Source: JAIBJN01 sp963811635
GTDB taxonomy: Bacteria; Actinomycetota; Thermoleophilia; Gaiellales; Gaiellaceae
DNA: 64,000 nucleotides
Direction: 5' to 3'
NCBI GenBank assembly: GCA_963811635.1
Contig: CAWESB010000015.1
Coordinates: 124,001 to 188,000 of the forward strand
In this document: positions 44,575 to 53,503 of the stretch, in pieces
Layout of the letters: the number at the start of each line of letters is the position of its first letter
How positions within the stretch are numbered: the first letter of the stretch is position 1
Notes under the pieces: model-generated
Databases searched by the model: none
Told to the model about the DNA's origin: nothing
The model's input: only the letters and a program-made list of their open reading frames with translations
Translations under genes and position numbers: made by a program

Positions 44575-45468
44575 CTACTCGCCGTCGGAGCCGTTGTCCG
44601 ACCCGCTGCCGGAGCCGCCCTGGGGGTCGTTCGGCGTCGCGGCGCCGGAGATGACCTTCAGCGAGTCGATCCGCTCCTGGATCTGCTTGGCCTGCGGGCT
44701 GTTCGGCTGGAGATCGAGGTACTCCTCGTACGCGGTAATCGCCGTCTCGTAGTTCTGGGCGGTCTCCGCCGCGCTGGCGAACTGGAGCCAGACGAGCGGG
44801 TCGTCCTTGACGAGGAGCGTGAGCTCCTCGAAGACGCTGAGCTGGCTGATCGAAAGGCGCTGCACCTCGGAGTTCGCCGTGCTCGCCCGGGCCTCTGCCC
44901 GCGCGCTGACGGCCTGCGTCAGGCGGTTCTGGGTGATCTCCTGGAGCAGCTGGCTGTCCTGCGGGGCGAGCGTGTTCGGCAGAGAGGCCTCGGCTGCGGC
45001 GTTGCTCGCGATCGCCGCGCGCTGCTGGGCATCGGCGATCTGCCGCCCGTAGAGGGCGGCGAGGGAGCGCAAGGCGTCCGCATCCTTTGGCTTCATCGTC
45101 CGGTATTGCTCGAACGCGGAGACGGCCAGCTGCACGTCACCCTCGGCCTGGGCCGCGCGGGCAAGGTCGAGCTGCGCCTGGGGGTCGTTCGGATTCTCGG
45201 CGACCGCCTTCTGCGCGTCGTCCAGCGAGGGAGCGCCGGTGGCAGGCTCGTTGTTGAGGAAGTCGGAGAGGAAGTCGCCGATGCCGGAGCCGCCCGCTCC
45301 GACGCCGAAGAAGACGAAGCTGAACGCGAACGCGATGGCGAGGAAGAGAAAGACCCATTTCGCCCGACGCCGCAGCTTCGGAAAGAACATCAGGTCTTCG
45401 GCTTGGGCGGCACTTCGCTGAGCAGGCGGGCGCGTGCGGCGCTTGCGCTGCGTCGAAGCTCGTGCCAT
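44575..45468 (-). CDS. Membrane-anchored TPR-repeat protein
   Basis: A 297-residue protein with a basic N-terminus, one helix near residues 37-57 (WVFLFLAIAFAFSFVFFGVG) and a periplasm- or exterior-facing TPR region: one repeat at about 90-125 (DAQKAVAENPNDPQAQLDLARAAQ and the following helix) and one near 235-275 (YETAITAYEEYLDLQPNSPQ), with a coiled stretch between. It ends in a Gly/Ser/Asp tail. AGGAGG lies six bases before the ATG at 45468, which settles the start despite a 79-base overlap with the amidohydrolase gene. A protein-protein scaffold is inferred; no partner is known. Confidence 0.85.
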   Translation of the reverse strand: MARASTQRKRRTRPPAQRSAAQAEDLMFFPKLRRRAKWVFLFLAIAFAFSFVFFGVGAGGSGIGDFLSDFLNNEPATGAPSLDDAQKAVAENPNDPQAQLDLARAAQAEGDVQLAVSAFEQYRTMKPKDADALRSLAALYGRQIADAQQRAAIASNAAAEASLPNTLAPQDSQLLQEITQNRLTQAVSARAEARASTANSEVQRLSISQLSVFEELTLLVKDDPLVWLQFASAAETAQNYETAITAYEEYLDLQPNSPQAKQIQERIDSLKVISGAATPNDPQGGSGSGSDNGSDGE

Positions 45469-46703
45469 TCGAATCCTCCTTCCTCGTAGCGAACCTCGCC
45501 GGCGACGAGGGTCAGGCGGACCCGGTCGGGCGAGCCGCCGAAGACCACGGCGGTGGTTGGCTCCTCCCAGGGGAGGAACGGCGAGCCGGCCAGCGAGACG
45601 ACGGTCAGGTCGGCACGCTTCCCGGCGGCGAGCGATCCCGTCTCGTCCTCGAGCCCGAGTGCGCGCGCTGAGCCAAGAGTAGCGAGTTCCAGGGCGGAGA
45701 TGGCAGAGAGGGCGTCGGGCCGTTCCTCGCGTGCGCGCGCCATGTAAACGGCCGTGCGCATCTCCTCGAACATGTCGAACGAGGGCGTGGATGCGGGGCT
45801 GTCGGTCCCAAGCGCCACCCGTCCGCCGGCCGCGAGCAGGTCGGCGAGCGGCGCGGCCCCGCAGCCGAGCACGGCGTTGGAGCGCGGGCAGTGAGCGACC
45901 GCGACGTCGTGCTCGGCGAGGAGCGCGATCTCGTCCGCCTCGACGTGGACGCAGTGGGCGGCGAGCACGTCCGAGCCGAGCAGCCCGCGCTCGGCGAGCA
46001 GGCGGATGCCGGTCTGCCCTGGCGGGGGCACGAGCAGCGGCGCGGCGGCCTCCATCGAGCCGGTGCCATGGAGGAGCCACTCCTGCTCCGCTTCGCTCTC
46101 GGCCAGATGGGTGGTGACGGGCACGCCCAGGCCGGCGCACGTCTCGTAGACGTCCGCGGAGGTCGTGTACGGCGCGTGGGGCGAGACGCCGACCCGCAGC
46201 CGGTCGGAGAGATGCTCCGAGACGGAGTCCGCGAGCTCGGCGAAGCGGGCGCGTGCAGCTTCGGGGTCATCGCCGAAGACCTCGAGGTAGACGGTGCCGG
46301 CGAGCCCGAGCTGGGCACACGCCGGAGCGGCGGCGCCCGTGAAGCTCGCGTCGCCGATCGTCCCGATTCCGGAGCGCAGGCACTCGGCCGCGCCCAGCCT
46401 GGCGATCTCGACTGCATCCCCCTCCAAGAGGCGCCGCTTGCGCGTCACGTGCAGGTCGATCCAGGGCGGGAAGGAGAAGCCGTCGCCGAAGCCTGCGTAG
46501 ACGGCGTACTCGAGGTGCGAGTGCGCGTTGACGAAGGCCGGAACGATGACCGCGTCGGAGAACGTCCGCCGCTCGCCCTCGAGGTCGGCCGCGGGCCCGA
46601 CTGCGAGGATGCGGCCGTTCTCGACCGCGACGCCGCCGTCGCGCACGGGCGCCCCCTCGACCGGGACGACCCAGTCGGCCGCGTAGACGATCCGGTCCGG
46701 CAC
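45390..46703 (-). CDS. Amidohydrolase family protein (MtaD/SAH deaminase-like)
   Basis: Metal-dependent hydrolase of 437 residues in the cyclic-deaminase group. The metal site is recognisable: NAHSHLEYAVY (HxH pair) near residue 60, GVSPHAPYTTS, TTHLAESEAEQEWL with the His and catalytic Glu, AHCVHVEADEIALL, and LGTDSPASTPSF with the metal Asp. MtaD-type enzymes deaminate S-adenosylhomocysteine or methylthioadenosine, but chlorohydrolase relatives act on other ring compounds, so the substrate is only suggested. It overlaps the TPR gene's start by 79 bases, and its own start adjoins the tatC stop. Confidence 0.87.
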   Translation of the reverse strand: MPDRIVYAADWVVPVEGAPVRDGGVAVENGRILAVGPAADLEGERRTFSDAVIVPAFVNAHSHLEYAVYAGFGDGFSFPPWIDLHVTRKRRLLEGDAVEIARLGAAECLRSGIGTIGDASFTGAAAPACAQLGLAGTVYLEVFGDDPEAARARFAELADSVSEHLSDRLRVGVSPHAPYTTSADVYETCAGLGVPVTTHLAESEAEQEWLLHGTGSMEAAAPLLVPPPGQTGIRLLAERGLLGSDVLAAHCVHVEADEIALLAEHDVAVAHCPRSNAVLGCGAAPLADLLAAGGRVALGTDSPASTPSFDMFEEMRTAVYMARAREERPDALSAISALELATLGSARALGLEDETGSLAAGKRADLTVVSLAGSPFLPWEEPTTAVVFGGSPDRVRLTLVAGEVRYEEGGFEWHELRRSASAARARLLSEVPPKPKT

Positions 46704-47486
46704 CTACGTGTCGGAGCCCGCGGCGTACGCCTCCCGGCGTGCCTCGATCTGCGCGGCCCAGCGCTTCTCGAGGATGACCGCGGCCCAGATCGACAGCTCG
46801 AAGAGCACAAGGAGCGGGACGACCTCGAAGGCGAGCGAGACCGGGTCGACCGTGGGGAGGATGATCGCGACGACGAGGACGCTGACGTAACCGATGCGGC
46901 GGTTGTGACGCAAGGTCTGCGAGGTCAGGACTCCCAGGCGGACGAGCGCGAGGACGAAGATGGGCAGCTGGAAGACGAGGGCGAAGCCGATCAGCCCGAG
47001 CGTGACGAACGAGAAGTAGTAGTTCGCCCGGATGTCGATCTCGAAGAGATCCTCGTTGTAGGTCGTGAGGAACTGGAGAGCCCGCGGGAGGACGATCCAG
47101 TACGCGAACGCGAGGCCGGCGACGAAGAGGCCGGTCGCGATGGCGACGAAGACGGCCACGATCCTCTGCGAGTGCTCCTGGAAGGCGGGCGCGAGGAAGC
47201 TCCAAACCTGCCAGAGGACGACGGGGAGCGCGAGCGCGAAGCCCGCGTAGAAGCTCACCTTGATCGAGGTGAAGAAGGGCTCGGTGACGCCGAAGGTGAT
47301 GAGCGACTGGTCGTCGGGGAGGGGCGCCTCGAGCCAGCGGAGGATGTTGTCCTGGAAGGCGAAGGCGACGACGAAGCCGAGCGCGATCGCGCCGAGACAG
47401 ATGATCAGGCGGGAGCGGAGCTCGTCGAGATGCTCGACGAGCGTGACGCGATCGCCGTGCTCGAGGCGACGCGGCAGGCGGGCCAT
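46704..47486 (-). CDS. tatC: Twin-arginine translocase subunit TatC
   Basis: Six-helix membrane receptor of the Tat protein export system, 260 residues. The N-terminal signature VEHLDELRSRLIICLGAI, the first-loop FGVTEPFFTSIKVSFYAGF, PVVLWQVWSFLAPAF, and the later FQLPIFVLAL and ALVFQLP are all TatC landmarks, and the conserved acidic residue near the first loop is present. It is the second gene after tatA, six bases downstream. Together they form a minimal TatAC system, which is sufficient in many actinobacteria without a separate TatB. Exported substrates cannot be named. Confidence 0.95.
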   Translation of the reverse strand: MARLPRRLEHGDRVTLVEHLDELRSRLIICLGAIALGFVVAFAFQDNILRWLEAPLPDDQSLITFGVTEPFFTSIKVSFYAGFALALPVVLWQVWSFLAPAFQEHSQRIVAVFVAIATGLFVAGLAFAYWIVLPRALQFLTTYNEDLFEIDIRANYYFSFVTLGLIGFALVFQLPIFVLALVRLGVLTSQTLRHNRRIGYVSVLVVAIILPTVDPVSLAFEVVPLLVLFELSIWAAVILEKRWAAQIEARREAYAAGSDT

Positions 47487-47492
47487 GACGCC

Positions 47493-47750
47493 TTAGTTGG
47501 AGACGCGCTCGGTCTCGACGCGCTCGGGCTCCGTCGGCGGCGTGGCCGGGGGAGCGGCGCTCTCGGGTGCCGGCGGCGGCGTCAGCTCGGTCTTCTCGGG
47601 CTCGTTGTCGTTGCCCGTGACCGCGTCCTTGAACTCGCGCATCCCGTGGCCGATCGAGCGTCCCATCTCTGGGAGCCGCTTCGCGCCGAAGACGAGAAGC
47701 AGGACGACCATCAGGATCACGAGCTCCCAGATGCCGATTCCGAAGGGCAT
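47493..47750 (-). CDS. tatA: Sec-independent translocase TatA
   Basis: An 85-residue pore-forming component: one membrane helix (GIWELVILMVVLLLVFGAKRLPEMG, about residues 6-22), the hinge FGAKRLPEM, an amphipathic helix to about residue 48, then a Pro/Glu/Thr-rich tail. It follows a TATTCT box by six bases and precedes tatC, so tatAC appear to be led by a leaderless transcript. It is divergent from sufC, 118 bases apart. Confidence 0.94.
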   Translation of the reverse strand: MPFGIGIWELVILMVVLLLVFGAKRLPEMGRSIGHGMREFKDAVTGNDNEPEKTELTPPPAPESAAPPATPPTEPERVETERVSN

Positions 47751-47756
47751 GGGCCC

Positions 47757-47762
47757 AGAATA
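47757..47762 (-). promoter_or_regulatory. TANNNT -10 box, leaderless-type, for tatAC
   Basis: On the minus strand TATTCT is followed by six bases and then the tatA ATG. No ribosome site is seen. Confidence 0.5.
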
Positions 47763-47824
47763 CCACCGACTTGTCCGGGGTCGGCCGAAAGCCAGCCGCT
47801 ACACTGTTCGTGTCCGGATCGGCG

Positions 47825-47852
47825 TTGTTTGAAGGGTTGCTTCCCGGATACT
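47825..47852 (+). promoter_or_regulatory. Promoter for the suf operon
   Basis: TTGTTT at 47825-47830, a 16-base spacer and GATACT at 47847-47852 fit a housekeeping promoter; AAGGA three bases before the sufC ATG is the ribosome site. No SufR-type gene or obvious iron-box palindrome is in the window, so the control mode is unknown. Confidence 0.5.
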
Positions 47853-47868
47853 CCCTAACGAAGGAACC

Positions 47869-48642
47869 ATGGCTCTACTCGAGATCAAGAACCTGCACGT
47901 CGCCACCGAGGACGGGACCGAGATCGTGCGCGGCCTCGACCTCGCGGTCGACTCGAACGAGGTGCACGCGATCATGGGCCCGAACGGGTCCGGCAAGTCC
48001 ACGCTCGCCTACGCGCTCATGGGCCATCCGGCCTACGAGATCACGGAGGGCGACATCCTCCTGGACGGCGAGTCGATCCTGGAGATGGGGGCGGACGAGC
48101 GCGCGCAGCGCGGCCTCTTCCTCGCGTTCCAGTACCCGCACGCCGTGCCCGGCGTGACGGTCGCCAGCTTCCTTCGCTCCGCGGTCAACGCCATGCGGAA
48201 GGCGAGGAACGGCGGCGAGGACGACCCGGTCAAGATTCCCGAGTTCCGCAAGCAGCTGACCGCGGCGATGGAGCAGCTCCAGGTCCCGAAGGAGATGGCC
48301 GGCCGCTATCTGAACGACGGCTTCTCCGGCGGCGAGAAGAAGCGTGTCGAGATCCTGCAGATGGCGATGCTCTCGCCGCGGATAGCGGTGCTCGACGAGA
48401 CCGACTCCGGGCTGGACATCGACGCGCTCCGAATCGTCGCAAACGGCGTGCGCAGCCTCGTCGGCCCCGAGATGGGCGCCCTCGTCATCACGCACTACCA
48501 GCGAATTCTCAACTACGTCAAGCCCGACTTCGTGCACGTCTTCGTCGACGGGCGTATCGTGAGTGAAGGCGGGCCGGAGCTCGCCGAACAGCTCGAGGCC
48601 GAGGGCTACAAGGCTTTCGGCGTAGAGGAGGAGGCAGCCTGA
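47869..48642 (+). CDS. sufC: Fe-S cluster assembly ATPase SufC
   Basis: ABC-type ATPase that energises the SufBCD scaffold in iron-sulfur cluster assembly. A 257-residue protein with Walker A GPNGSGKST, signature LNDGFSGGEKKRVEI, and Walker B AVLDETDSGLD, the latter two being diagnostic of SufC. It is first in the cluster here (order C-B-VOC-D-MT-S-U), and its stop overlaps the sufB start (TGATG). Confidence 0.96.
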   Translation: MALLEIKNLHVATEDGTEIVRGLDLAVDSNEVHAIMGPNGSGKSTLAYALMGHPAYEITEGDILLDGESILEMGADERAQRGLFLAFQYPHAVPGVTVASFLRSAVNAMRKARNGGEDDPVKIPEFRKQLTAAMEQLQVPKEMAGRYLNDGFSGGEKKRVEILQMAMLSPRIAVLDETDSGLDIDALRIVANGVRSLVGPEMGALVITHYQRILNYVKPDFVHVFVDGRIVSEGGPELAEQLEAEGYKAFGVEEEAA

Positions 48643-50054
48643 TGGCCACTCCAGAGACCCAGGTCGTCGCGGAGATCGGCAACGACTACAAGTTCGGCTT
48701 TCACGACGCCGAGAACTACTTCTTCAAGTCCGGGCGAGGCCTCTCGCGCGAGATCGTCGAGGCGATCTCGGCGCACAAGGACGAGCCTCAGTGGATGCGG
48801 GACTTCCGTCTCAAGTCGCTCGAGTACTTCGAGGCGCGCCCGATGCCGTCCTGGGGCGGCGACCTGTCGGGCATCGACTTCGACAACATCTACTACTACA
48901 TCAAGCCCACGGAGAACCAGGCAAAGTCCTGGGAGGACCTGCCGCCCGACATCAAGCAGACGTGGGACCGCCTCGGCATCCCCGAGGCCGAGCGGAAGTT
49001 CCTCGCCGGCGTCGGCGCGCAGTACGAGTCGGAGGTCGTCTACCACAAGCTCCAGGCCGACCTCGAGGCGAAGGGCGTGCTCTTCCTCGACATGGACTCG
49101 GGCCTGCGCGAGCACGAGGAGCTCGTGCGCCAGTACTTCGGGACGATCATCCCGCAGAACGACAACAAGTTCGCGGCGCTCAACTCGGCCGTGTGGTCGG
49201 GCGGCTCCTTCATCTACGTCCCGCCGGGCGTCTCGATCGAGATGCCGCTCCAGGCTTACTTCCGCATCAACGCGGAGAACATGGGCCAGTTCGAGCGCAC
49301 CTTGATCATCGTCGACGAGGGCGCGTACGTGCACTACGTCGAGGGCTGCACCGCGCCGATCTACACGACCGACTCGCTCCACTCGGCGGTCGTCGAGATC
49401 ATCGTCAAGCCGGGCGGCCGCTGCCGCTACACGACGATCCAGAACTGGTCGAACAACGTCTACAACCTCGTCACGAAGCGCGCGGTCGCCTACGAGAACG
49501 CGACCATGGAGTGGGTTGACGGGAACCTCGGCTCCAAGCAGACGATGAAGTACCCGGCCATCTGGCTGATGGGCGAGGGCGCCCACGGCGAGGTGCTCTC
49601 GATCGCCTTCGCCGGCGACGGCCAGCACCAGGACGCCGGCGGCAAGGCCGTCCACGTCGCGCCGAACACGACCTCGGTGATCACCTCCAAGTCGATCTCG
49701 AAGGACGGCGGCCGCTCCAGCTACCGCGGCCTGCTCGAGGTCGCCAAGGGCGCGCACGGCGCCCGCTCGAAGGTCGTCTGTGACGCGCTCATCCTCGACG
49801 AGGAGTCGCGCACGGACACGTACCCGTACATCCGCATCGACGAGAACGACGTGGACATCGGGCACGAGGCCACCGTCTCGAAGATCGGCGAGGAGCAGCT
49901 CTTCTACCTGATGAGCCGCGGGCTCTCCGAGGCCGAGGCGGCCGCGATGATCGTCTCCGGCTTCGTCGAGCCGATCACGAAGGAGCTCCCGCTCGAGTAC
50001 GCGGTCGAGTTGAACCGCCTGATCCAGCTCCAGATGGAGGGTTCCGTCGGTTGA
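48642..50054 (+). CDS. sufB: Fe-S cluster assembly protein SufB
   Basis: Core scaffold of the Suf machine, 470 residues, beta-helix fold, receiving sulfur and assembling Fe-S clusters with SufC and SufD. Landmarks include PEAERKFLAGVGAQYESEV, NSAVWSGGSFIYVPPG, GCTAPIYTTDSLHSAVVEI with the conserved Cys, NLVTKRAVAYENATMEWVDGNLGS (in parts) and ADRNDVDIGHEATV-like DENDVDIGHEATVSKIGEEQ. The start overlaps the sufC stop. The 3' end overlaps a VOC-fold gene with a TTG start. Confidence 0.96.
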   Translation: MATPETQVVAEIGNDYKFGFHDAENYFFKSGRGLSREIVEAISAHKDEPQWMRDFRLKSLEYFEARPMPSWGGDLSGIDFDNIYYYIKPTENQAKSWEDLPPDIKQTWDRLGIPEAERKFLAGVGAQYESEVVYHKLQADLEAKGVLFLDMDSGLREHEELVRQYFGTIIPQNDNKFAALNSAVWSGGSFIYVPPGVSIEMPLQAYFRINAENMGQFERTLIIVDEGAYVHYVEGCTAPIYTTDSLHSAVVEIIVKPGGRCRYTTIQNWSNNVYNLVTKRAVAYENATMEWVDGNLGSKQTMKYPAIWLMGEGAHGEVLSIAFAGDGQHQDAGGKAVHVAPNTTSVITSKSISKDGGRSSYRGLLEVAKGAHGARSKVVCDALILDEESRTDTYPYIRIDENDVDIGHEATVSKIGEEQLFYLMSRGLSEAEAAAMIVSGFVEPITKELPLEYAVELNRLIQLQMEGSVG

Positions 50055-50422
50055 TCGTCGAGCGCACCGATTTCATCTCGGTGCCGGTGCGGGACATGGA
50101 GCGGTCGAAGCGGTTCTACGCCGAGACCCTCGGCCTGCCCAGCCCGAACCTCGACGAGGGCGGGTGGCCGGAGTTCGAGACCGGCAACGTCAGCCTCTAC
50201 CTGGTCGACCCGACGAACATGGGCCGGGAGTTCGTCGGCCCGCACAGCGGCTACATCGCGCTGCGTGTGCCGGACGTGACTGAGACCCGCGCCGAGCTCG
50301 AAGGGAAGGGCGTGGAGTTCGAGGGCGACATCCTGGACACGGGCGTCTGCCACATGGCCTTCTTCCGCGATCCCGACGGCAACGCGCTCATGCTCCACCG
50401 GAGGTACGCCTCGAATGACTAG
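50051..50422 (+). CDS. VOC/glyoxalase-fold protein between sufB and sufD
   Basis: A 123-residue vicinal-oxygen-chelate fold protein. DFISVPVRDMERSKRFYAETLGLP at the N-terminus, and ALRVPDVTETRAELEGKGVEF and AFFRDPDGNALMLHRRY later, are the two beta-alpha-beta-beta-beta modules; the C-terminal Asp-Pro-Asp-Gly-Asn and His are typical. The start is TTG at 50051, overlapping the sufB stop (TTGA), and its stop overlaps the sufD start by eight bases, so it is co-translated with the Suf scaffold. The metal-ligand set looks partial, so I assign no reaction. A role in sulfur or electrophile handling is inference. Confidence 0.8.
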   Translation: MIVERTDFISVPVRDMERSKRFYAETLGLPSPNLDEGGWPEFETGNVSLYLVDPTNMGREFVGPHSGYIALRVPDVTETRAELEGKGVEFEGDILDTGVCHMAFFRDPDGNALMLHRRYASND

Positions 50423-51581
50423 AGAGCTGGCGCTCGAGCGTTACAACGAGCTGCCGCTCCCGTCCACCACGGACGAGCATTGGCGCTTCACCGACCTGCG
50501 CGACTTCGACCCTGAGTCGTATGCCGTCGACGGCGCCGAGGCGAAGTCGGTGGCCGACAGCATGCTCGAGATCGACGCGGCCGGGGTCGCCGACGCGACC
50601 GAGGGCGGCATCGAGATCGTCAGCGCCCCCGAGGGCATCACGTTCGCGCCGCTCGTCGACCACGAGCGCCTCGGCACGCTCGTCGGCCCGGAGGACAAGC
50701 TCACTGCCCACAACGCGGCCGTCTGGCAGCACGGCCTGCTCGTGCACGTGCCGGCAGGCGTCGAGCTGGAGAAGCCGCTCTACGTCCGAGTCGGGAACTC
50801 GACGCCCAAGGGCTCGCTCTTCTGGCGCCTGCTCGTCATCGCCGAGGAGGGCTCCCGCTTCACGCTGATCGAGGAGTCCGCCTCGACCGATCTCGAGCTC
50901 GAGTCCTACTCGAACGCGGTCGCCGAGGTCTTCGTCGAGCGCGGCGCCAGGCTCGAGTACGTCTCCATCCAGAACCTCTCGCGCAACACCTGGCACTTCG
51001 CCACGCATCGCGCGCGGGTCGCCGAGGACGCCGAGCTCGACTGGGTCGCGGGCGGCTTCGGCTCGCGGAAGGGGAAGGTCACGATCGAGAATCGCCTCGC
51101 GGGCAAGGGCGCCACCTCGCGCGTCACCGGCGCCTACTTCGCCGACGGCGACCAGCATCTCGACTACGACACGCTCCAGGAGCACGAGGCGCCGAACACG
51201 ACCTCCGACTTCGCCTTCAAGGGCGTGCTGCGCGACAAGGCCACCTCGGTCTGGCGCGGGATGATCAAGGTCGAGCGCGACGCGCAGCGGACGAACGCCT
51301 ACCAGGAGAACCGCAACCTCCTGCTCTCGCCCGACGCCCACGCGGACTCGATCCCCGGCCTCGAGATCCTCGCCAACGACGTGCGCTGCACCCACGGCGC
51401 CACGGTCTCGCAGGTGAACCGCGACGAGCTCTTCTACTGCATGGCGCGCGGGCTCTCCCGCGAGGAGGCCCAGCTTCTGATCGTCCGCGGCTTCTACCAG
51501 GAGATCTTCGACCGGATCGAGCTCGAGCCGGTGCGAGACGCGCTTCAGAGCGTGCTCGAGGCGCGTCTCCTCGCAGCGTGA
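50415..51581 (+). CDS. sufD: Fe-S cluster assembly protein SufD
   Basis: Scaffold partner of SufB, 388 residues, same right-handed beta-helix family. LPSTTDEHWRFTDLRDFDP near the N-terminus, SRNTWHFATHRARV, YDTLQEHEAPNTTSDFAFKGVLRD (in parts) and CTHGATVSQVNRDELFYCMARGLSREEAQ (in parts: CTHGATVSQVNRDEL, MARGLSREEAQ) are the SufD landmarks. The ATG at 50415 overlaps the VOC-gene stop. Its stop overlaps the GTG of the methyltransferase gene (GTGA). Confidence 0.94.
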   Translation: MTRELALERYNELPLPSTTDEHWRFTDLRDFDPESYAVDGAEAKSVADSMLEIDAAGVADATEGGIEIVSAPEGITFAPLVDHERLGTLVGPEDKLTAHNAAVWQHGLLVHVPAGVELEKPLYVRVGNSTPKGSLFWRLLVIAEEGSRFTLIEESASTDLELESYSNAVAEVFVERGARLEYVSIQNLSRNTWHFATHRARVAEDAELDWVAGGFGSRKGKVTIENRLAGKGATSRVTGAYFADGDQHLDYDTLQEHEAPNTTSDFAFKGVLRDKATSVWRGMIKVERDAQRTNAYQENRNLLLSPDAHADSIPGLEILANDVRCTHGATVSQVNRDELFYCMARGLSREEAQLLIVRGFYQEIFDRIELEPVRDALQSVLEARLLAA

Positions 51582-52222
51582 GCTGCTGCCCTCCCAAGGG
51601 CTACACGAAGCTTTTCTCGAAGCGGGCTGCGCGCAGGGACGCGAGGCGCTACCGGCGCGGCGGCCTCGACGACACGGCGTTGGAGATGGTCGACTTCCTC
51701 CGCGACCGGGGCATGGCCGGCGCGTCCGTGCTCGAGATCGGCGGCGGGGTCGGGGTGATCCAGCTCGAGCTCCTGAAGGCGGGCGCCGGGCATGCGACCA
51801 ATCTCGAGCTCTCGCCCGAGTACGAGGAGCAGGCCCAAGAGCTGGCGCGGGAGGGGGGCGTCGCCGACCGCCTCGAGCGGCGCCTCGGCGACGTCGTCCA
51901 GGACCCGTCCCTGGCCGACCAGGCGGACGCGGTCGTCATGCACCGAGTCGTCTGCTGCTACCCGAACTACGACGCGCTCGTCGGCGCCGCCTCCGAGCGC
52001 GCGAGGCGGTACCTCGTGATGAGCTTCCCCCGCCCGCGGCCCGTGATCCGGGCGTGGATGAGCTTGGTGAACGTCGCCGCCCGCGTCCTCCGCTGGGAGT
52101 ACCGGACCTGGGTGCATCCGCCGGACGCCCTCCTCGCGGCGGCGGAGCGCCGCGGGCTGGCGCTCGCGTTCGAGTCGCACGGTCGCATCTGGCAGGTGGC
52201 CGCGCTCGAGCGGCTTCCGTAG
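51578..52222 (+). CDS. Class I SAM-dependent methyltransferase in the suf cluster
   Basis: Rossmann-fold methyltransferase of 214 residues. Motif I is SVLEIGGGVGVIQLELL near residues 50-66, motif II NLELSPEYEEQ; ADAVVMHRVVCCYPNYDAL corresponds to motif IV. It begins with SCCPPKGYTKLFSKRAARRDARRYRRGGLD, unusual for containing two adjacent Cys. Overall it resembles small-molecule methyltransferases related to BchM-type proteins, but the substrate is unknown. It is translationally coupled to sufD and precedes sufS by 32 bases. Whether it acts on Fe-S proteins is speculative. Confidence 0.82.
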   Translation: MSCCPPKGYTKLFSKRAARRDARRYRRGGLDDTALEMVDFLRDRGMAGASVLEIGGGVGVIQLELLKAGAGHATNLELSPEYEEQAQELAREGGVADRLERRLGDVVQDPSLADQADAVVMHRVVCCYPNYDALVGAASERARRYLVMSFPRPRPVIRAWMSLVNVAARVLRWEYRTWVHPPDALLAAAERRGLALAFESHGRIWQVAALERLP

Positions 52223-52241
52223 CCGCCCCGAGGCCCGTCGC

Positions 52242-52247
52242 TACGAT
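52242..52247 (+). promoter_or_regulatory. TANNNT -10 box, leaderless-type, for sufS
   Basis: TACGAT is seven bases before the ATG at 52255, with no ribosome site. It implies that sufSU can be transcribed separately from sufCBD. Confidence 0.5.
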
Positions 52248-52254
52248 AGGTCCC

Positions 52255-53499
52255 ATGGCGGTGACGGCCCAGCCGAAGCTCGACGCGAAGCGGCTTCGCG
52301 CCGACTTCCCAATCTTCGAGCACCCCATACACGGGAAGCCGCTCGCCTACCTCGACTCGGCTGCTTCCTCACAGAAGCCGCGCCGTGTGCTGGACGCGAT
52401 GACGACGTTCTACGAGACGTCGTACGCGAACATCCACCGTGGGGTCTACGACCTCGCCGAGCGCTCCACCGAGGCGTACGAGGGGGCGCGGGAGACGGTG
52501 CGGGGGTTCGTGAACGCCGAGTCCGCGCGCGAGATCGTCTTCGCGCGGAACGTGACCGCGGCGCTCAACGTCGTCGCCTACGGCTGGGGTCTCGACAATC
52601 TCGGTCCGGGCGACCTCGTGGTCGCGACCGAGCTCGAGCACCACTCGAACTTCGTGCCCTGGCAGTACATCGCCGGCCGGACCGGCGCGGAGTTCGCGGT
52701 CGTCCCGGTCGACCGGGCCGGGGAGCTGCAGCTCGACGAGCTCGACGGGCTCGCCGCCCGCGGGCGGCCCAAGGTGGTCGCCTGCACGGCGGTCTCCAAC
52801 TCGCTCGGCACGATCACGCCCCTGTCCCGGCTCGTCGAGTGGGCGCACGCGGAAGGAGCGATCGCGGTGGTCGACGCCGCGCAAGCGGCGCCGCACACGC
52901 CGCTCGACGTCCAGGCGATCGGCGCCGACTTCGTCGCCTTCACCGGGCACAAGCTCTGCGGGCCGACCGGGATCGGCGCCCTCTGGGGCCGGGCGGGGCT
53001 GCTGGAGGCGATGTCGCCCTTCGAGCTCGGCGGCCACATGATCCGCAAGGTCACGGTCGAGAAGACCACCTGGAACGAGATCCCGCACAAGTTCGAGGCC
53101 GGGACCGCGCCGATCGCCGAGGCGGTCGGCCTGGCGGCTGCGATCGACTACGTCACCGAGGCCGGCCTCCCCGCGCTCGAGCGGCACGAGAGCGAGCTGA
53201 CCGAGTACGCGCTCGCACGGCTCGCGGAGATCCCGGGGGTCACGCTCTACGGCCCTTCGGTCGACCGGCGGGTCGGGATCGTCTCCTTCAACCTCGACGG
53301 CATCCATCCGCACGACGTGGCCCAGATCGTCGACGCCGAGGGCGTGGCCGTCCGGGCCGGGCACCACTGCAACCAGCCGCTCATGGCCAAGCTGGGCGTC
53401 AACGCCACGACGCGCGCGAGCTTCTACCTCTACACGCTCCCCGAGGAGATCGACCGCCTCGTCGACGGGCTGCACCGGGCGCGTAAGCTTTTCGGGTAG
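52255..53499 (+). CDS. sufS: Cysteine desulfurase SufS
   Basis: PLP-dependent enzyme of 414 residues that takes sulfur from cysteine as a persulfide. YLDSAASSQKPRRVLDAM near the N-terminus, ELEHHSNFVPWQ, VDAAQAAPH, the PLP Lys in FTGHKLCGPTG near residue 228, and the catalytic loop RAGHHCNQPLM with the active-site Cys are intact. Group II desulfurases like this one need SufU or SufE for sulfur transfer, and a sufU gene follows four bases later. The ATG was chosen by a TACGAT box seven bases upstream and family length. Confidence 0.95.
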   Translation: MAVTAQPKLDAKRLRADFPIFEHPIHGKPLAYLDSAASSQKPRRVLDAMTTFYETSYANIHRGVYDLAERSTEAYEGARETVRGFVNAESAREIVFARNVTAALNVVAYGWGLDNLGPGDLVVATELEHHSNFVPWQYIAGRTGAEFAVVPVDRAGELQLDELDGLAARGRPKVVACTAVSNSLGTITPLSRLVEWAHAEGAIAVVDAAQAAPHTPLDVQAIGADFVAFTGHKLCGPTGIGALWGRAGLLEAMSPFELGGHMIRKVTVEKTTWNEIPHKFEAGTAPIAEAVGLAAAIDYVTEAGLPALERHESELTEYALARLAEIPGVTLYGPSVDRRVGIVSFNLDGIHPHDVAQIVDAEGVAVRAGHHCNQPLMAKLGVNATTRASFYLYTLPEEIDRLVDGLHRARKLFG

Positions 53500-53503
53500 A
53501 GAC